Shown here in pieces: positions 62,301 to 64,000 of a stretch of 64,000 nt of DNA. This stretch comes from UBA1764 sp045642565 (lineage in GTDB: Bacteria > Bacillota > Clostridia > Peptostreptococcales > Anaerovoracaceae). The translations under genes were made by a program, and so were the position numbers. Location: positions 24,673-88,672 of the forward strand of contig JAZUJE010000022.1 of the NCBI GenBank assembly GCA_045642565.1, given 5' to 3'. The stretch's first letter is position 1; each line of letters opens with the position of its first letter. A model generated the notes under the pieces. That model saw only the letters and a list, made by a program, of their open reading frames with translations. It ran no database searches and was not told where the DNA came from.

Positions 62301-63590
62301 ATGAAAAAACAAAATAGACAATATTATCCTTTAACAATACCTCAACTGAACATGCTGTCTGCTAAAATTGTTTCTTCATGGAGCAAATATGAAACAGGCG
62401 TCATCAGTTTTTATTTTGTTGTAAAGGATGTTTCAGATCCCAAAATATTGGAAAAAGCTTTCAATAAATTATTATTAGAAAATGATGGATTAAGAATTAG
62501 AACAAAATTTTCTATAAAAGCAACACAATATGTCGAAGATTATGAGTACGAAGAATTAGAGACAATGTCATTCCCTGATTTTGAATCATGTAAAAACATG
62601 ATGACTAAATTAAATTCAACTAAAGAAATTAGTACAAAGAACGATTCAAAGCTGTATAGAGCTAGAATAATGACATATGAAAATAACGCATTGCTATTCA
62701 TGAAATTTAGCCATAGTATTTTTGACGGTTATAGTTTAATTCTTGTTATAAATAAACTATCGCAGTATTGTTTAGAACTTGAACAAGGGGAAGAAAAGAA
62801 ATCTATTGATGAGCAATCTTCGATAATAGAATATATAGAATCAAATTGGAAGTATAAACATTCAAAAGCATATAAAAAAGACTTGGCTTATTGGACTAAA
62901 GAATTTAACAGACATAAAAACATAGAGTTCCCATTTCCTAAACGAAAGTTGAATAGTCCAGCAGAAAATACATTAATTCAAATTAATGGAAATATCTATA
63001 AAAAGCTTAATGTATTGAGCAAGAAAATTTCAGTACCAATATCTTTTTTAGTTACATCAGCAATTGGTTGTACGATATATGATTTAACAAATCGTAAATG
63101 TTTTGCCATCGTTCCATTAAGCCACGGAAGAATTAAATATAATCATCATAAATTGATTGGATGTATGAACAATACATTTCTACATTTTTTTGACTATGGC
63201 ATAGAAGAAAATCTTATAGAATATATAAAGAAAAATTATATAGAATATTTAGATAATATGATGCATGGAAATATTGACGCATCAAAATGCTTTTTTAAGG
63301 GATTACCAAAGGCCCTAAGGAAGGGAAATATGAGCTATTTTGGTTTGGTTCTTAGTGTTTTAAATTTGGCTGAAATCGATATAGATGAGAATAAATTTAG
63401 CTTTAGTATTATTGAAGATTATAACAGAGCAGCTAATCAGTTATATTGTTCTATAAATGATAATCATAATGATAAAATAGAATTATCGTTATTTTATCAG
63501 ACAAAGTTGTTTTCTTGTGAAGATATTAAAAAATATGAAAATATTTTAAAGTGTAACATTGATAAAATATTAAATGCAGGAAATATATAA
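62301..63590 (+). CDS. Stand-alone condensation-superfamily acyltransferase
   Basis: A 429-residue protein of the chloramphenicol-acetyltransferase-like condensation superfamily. Two-lobed layout is suggested, with FSHSIFDGYS (136-145) giving the HxxxDG core (His138, Asp142); the first His of the classical HHxxxDG is Ser137. A later segment around residues 386-400 (FSIIEDYNRAANQLY) corresponds to the DFG-type region of condensation enzymes. Such proteins join a carrier-bound acyl group to an amine or hydroxyl. Standing alone between the adenylation and carrier genes, it is the likely transferase of the pathway. It is very AT-rich and Lys/Asn/Ile heavy, like the rest of the operon. Confidence 0.72.
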   Translation: MKKQNRQYYPLTIPQLNMLSAKIVSSWSKYETGVISFYFVVKDVSDPKILEKAFNKLLLENDGLRIRTKFSIKATQYVEDYEYEELETMSFPDFESCKNMMTKLNSTKEISTKNDSKLYRARIMTYENNALLFMKFSHSIFDGYSLILVINKLSQYCLELEQGEEKKSIDEQSSIIEYIESNWKYKHSKAYKKDLAYWTKEFNRHKNIEFPFPKRKLNSPAENTLIQINGNIYKKLNVLSKKISVPISFLVTSAIGCTIYDLTNRKCFAIVPLSHGRIKYNHHKLIGCMNNTFLHFFDYGIEENLIEYIKKNYIEYLDNMMHGNIDASKCFFKGLPKALRKGNMSYFGLVLSVLNLAEIDIDENKFSFSIIEDYNRAANQLYCSINDNHNDKIELSLFYQTKLFSCEDIKKYENILKCNIDKILNAGNI

Positions 63591-63606
63591 CAGAAAGGAT
63601 TAACTG

Positions 63607-63858
63607 ATGGATAGAGAATTTTTTGAAAAAATTGTAGTTGAGAGCATGTCAGAGATAACTGGGTTAGATGTAGATTCTATTAACAAGATTAGATCCGTAA
63701 ATTTGTTTGAGAAAGGAATTCTAAATTCATTATCTCTAGTGTCGCTATTAAATTACATAGAGGAAAAAACTGATAAAAAAATAGAGATAAGAAATTGCAA
63801 ATTAGAAGATTTCATATCAATTGAAAGTATTACTAATATGTTAGTGAGATTAAATTAG
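63607..63858 (+). CDS. Small carrier protein (DltC/ACP-like)
   Basis: An 83-residue four-helix carrier. The region NLFEKGILNSLSLVSLLNYIEE (about 33-54) matches the loop and helix II of DltC and related carriers; Ser41 in NSL is the expected phosphopantetheine site. The usual Asp before it (DSL/DSF) is Asn40 here. It would carry the acid activated by the adenylation enzyme. The ATG has AGAAAGG upstream and the gene ends just before a strong terminator, completing the operon. Confidence 0.85.
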   Translation: MDREFFEKIVVESMSEITGLDVDSINKIRSVNLFEKGILNSLSLVSLLNYIEEKTDKKIEIRNCKLEDFISIESITNMLVRLN

Positions 63859-63873
63859 TTTATTTGATGATAC

Positions 63874-63902
63874 CGCCACCTAGGACATAGGTGGCGTTTT
63901 TT
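63874..63902 (+). terminator. Terminator of the GT2-carrier operon
   Basis: An 8-bp stem (63874-63881 with 63889-63896) followed by TTTTTTC lies 16 bases after the carrier stop. Confidence 0.88.
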
Positions 63903-63906
63903 CTTC

Positions 63907-64000
63907 TTATAAAACGAGGGGTTGACCGAATGTGATTGCACGATAAATCATAACGAGGACATTACTGTCCGCTACTATCTCATAAAAAATCACCAGTTGT
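63907..64000 (-). CDS. C-terminal part of a RelE/ParE-like toxin, cut by window edge
   Basis: Minus-strand translation from the right edge gives 30 residues before a TAA at 63907-63909. The visible piece, with VIFYEIVADSNVLVMIYRAI, resembles the last strands of RelE/ParE-family toxins, which usually end in such hydrophobic beta strands followed by an Arg/His/Tyr region; here the end is FGQPLVL. It is convergent with the carrier operon. The call rests on a short pattern and could be wrong; the N-terminal part and any antitoxin gene lie outside the window. Confidence 0.4.
   Translation of the reverse strand, partial: QLVIFYEIVADSNVLVMIYRAITFGQPLVL

Noticed and set aside
1..64000. CRISPR arrays, rRNA/tRNA genes, insertion sequences
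   Set aside because: I found no regularly spaced repeats, no tRNA-like cloverleaf in any intergenic gap and no transposase frame.

Overview
The window looks like the chromosome of a low-G+C Gram-positive anaerobe of the class Clostridia (Bacillota). The evidence is AT-rich DNA, strong GGAGG-type ribosome binding sites, TTGNNN-17-TATAAT promoters with frequent extended -10 (TGNTATAAT) elements, a valS-rnc-smc-ftsY-PBP operon, a stand-alone STAS regulator, a BMP-type nucleoside transporter, PepF and lipobox lipoproteins. I see no rRNA, tRNA, CRISPR array or insertion sequence, and no gene-free stretch longer than about 255 bases.

Layout. 1-9087 (minus strand): an edge-truncated RelA/SpoT-type synthetase, a STAS anti-anti-sigma protein, then a compact, largely overlapping operon running from about 7311 down to 758. 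It encodes a nucleoside ABC transporter (nupOPQ), a split chromate transporter, an orphan DNA methyltransferase, a YfcE phosphodiesterase and a CvpA-like membrane protein. The BMP lipoprotein gene, a P-loop protein and rlmN lie upstream. 10206-13261 (plus): comEC-holA. 13264-23823 (minus): valS-rnc-smc-ftsY-PBP1A, with an unusually short-armed SMC. 23964-28903 (minus): the branched-chain amino-acid ABC transporter livKHMGF. 29159-34534 (plus): DUF975 membrane protein, a MurE-like ligase, PepF, an RluA-family pseudouridine synthase and an unknown acidic protein, all overlapping. 34502-39510 (minus): M50 protease, miaB, der, a CBS-ACT protein and a lipoprotein. 39652-40434 (plus): two membrane proteins. 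40504-55010 (minus): a GntP permease with a CoA-transferase, sbcCD, then threonine aldolase, a HAD lipoprotein, asparaginase, an Ntn-hydrolase, an HGSNAT-like acyltransferase, a PAP2 protein, and a symporter carrying an N-terminal domain that looks like a degenerate RsbW-type ATPase.

55181-64000 is the accessory end. It holds mtnN, an atypical PAP2 phosphatase with a small coupled membrane protein, and an acyl/amino-acid adenylating enzyme in visibly more G+C-rich DNA. These are followed by a GT4 glycosyltransferase and, divergently, an AT-rich four-gene operon: GT2 glycosyltransferase, stand-alone adenylation enzyme, stand-alone condensation-like acyltransferase and DltC-like carrier protein, closed by a strong terminator. 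A convergent C-terminal fragment resembling a RelE/ParE toxin lies at the right edge. My main candidate for an undescribed system is this GT/adenylation/condensation/carrier set. It looks like a dissected NRPS-like pathway that activates an acid, loads it on a carrier and transfers it, possibly to a glycan or glycolipid made by the two glycosyltransferases. The adenylation enzyme lacks the usual amino-acid-anchoring Asp and the carrier has Asn in place of the Asp before the phosphopantetheine Ser, so the substrate may not be an ordinary alpha-amino acid.
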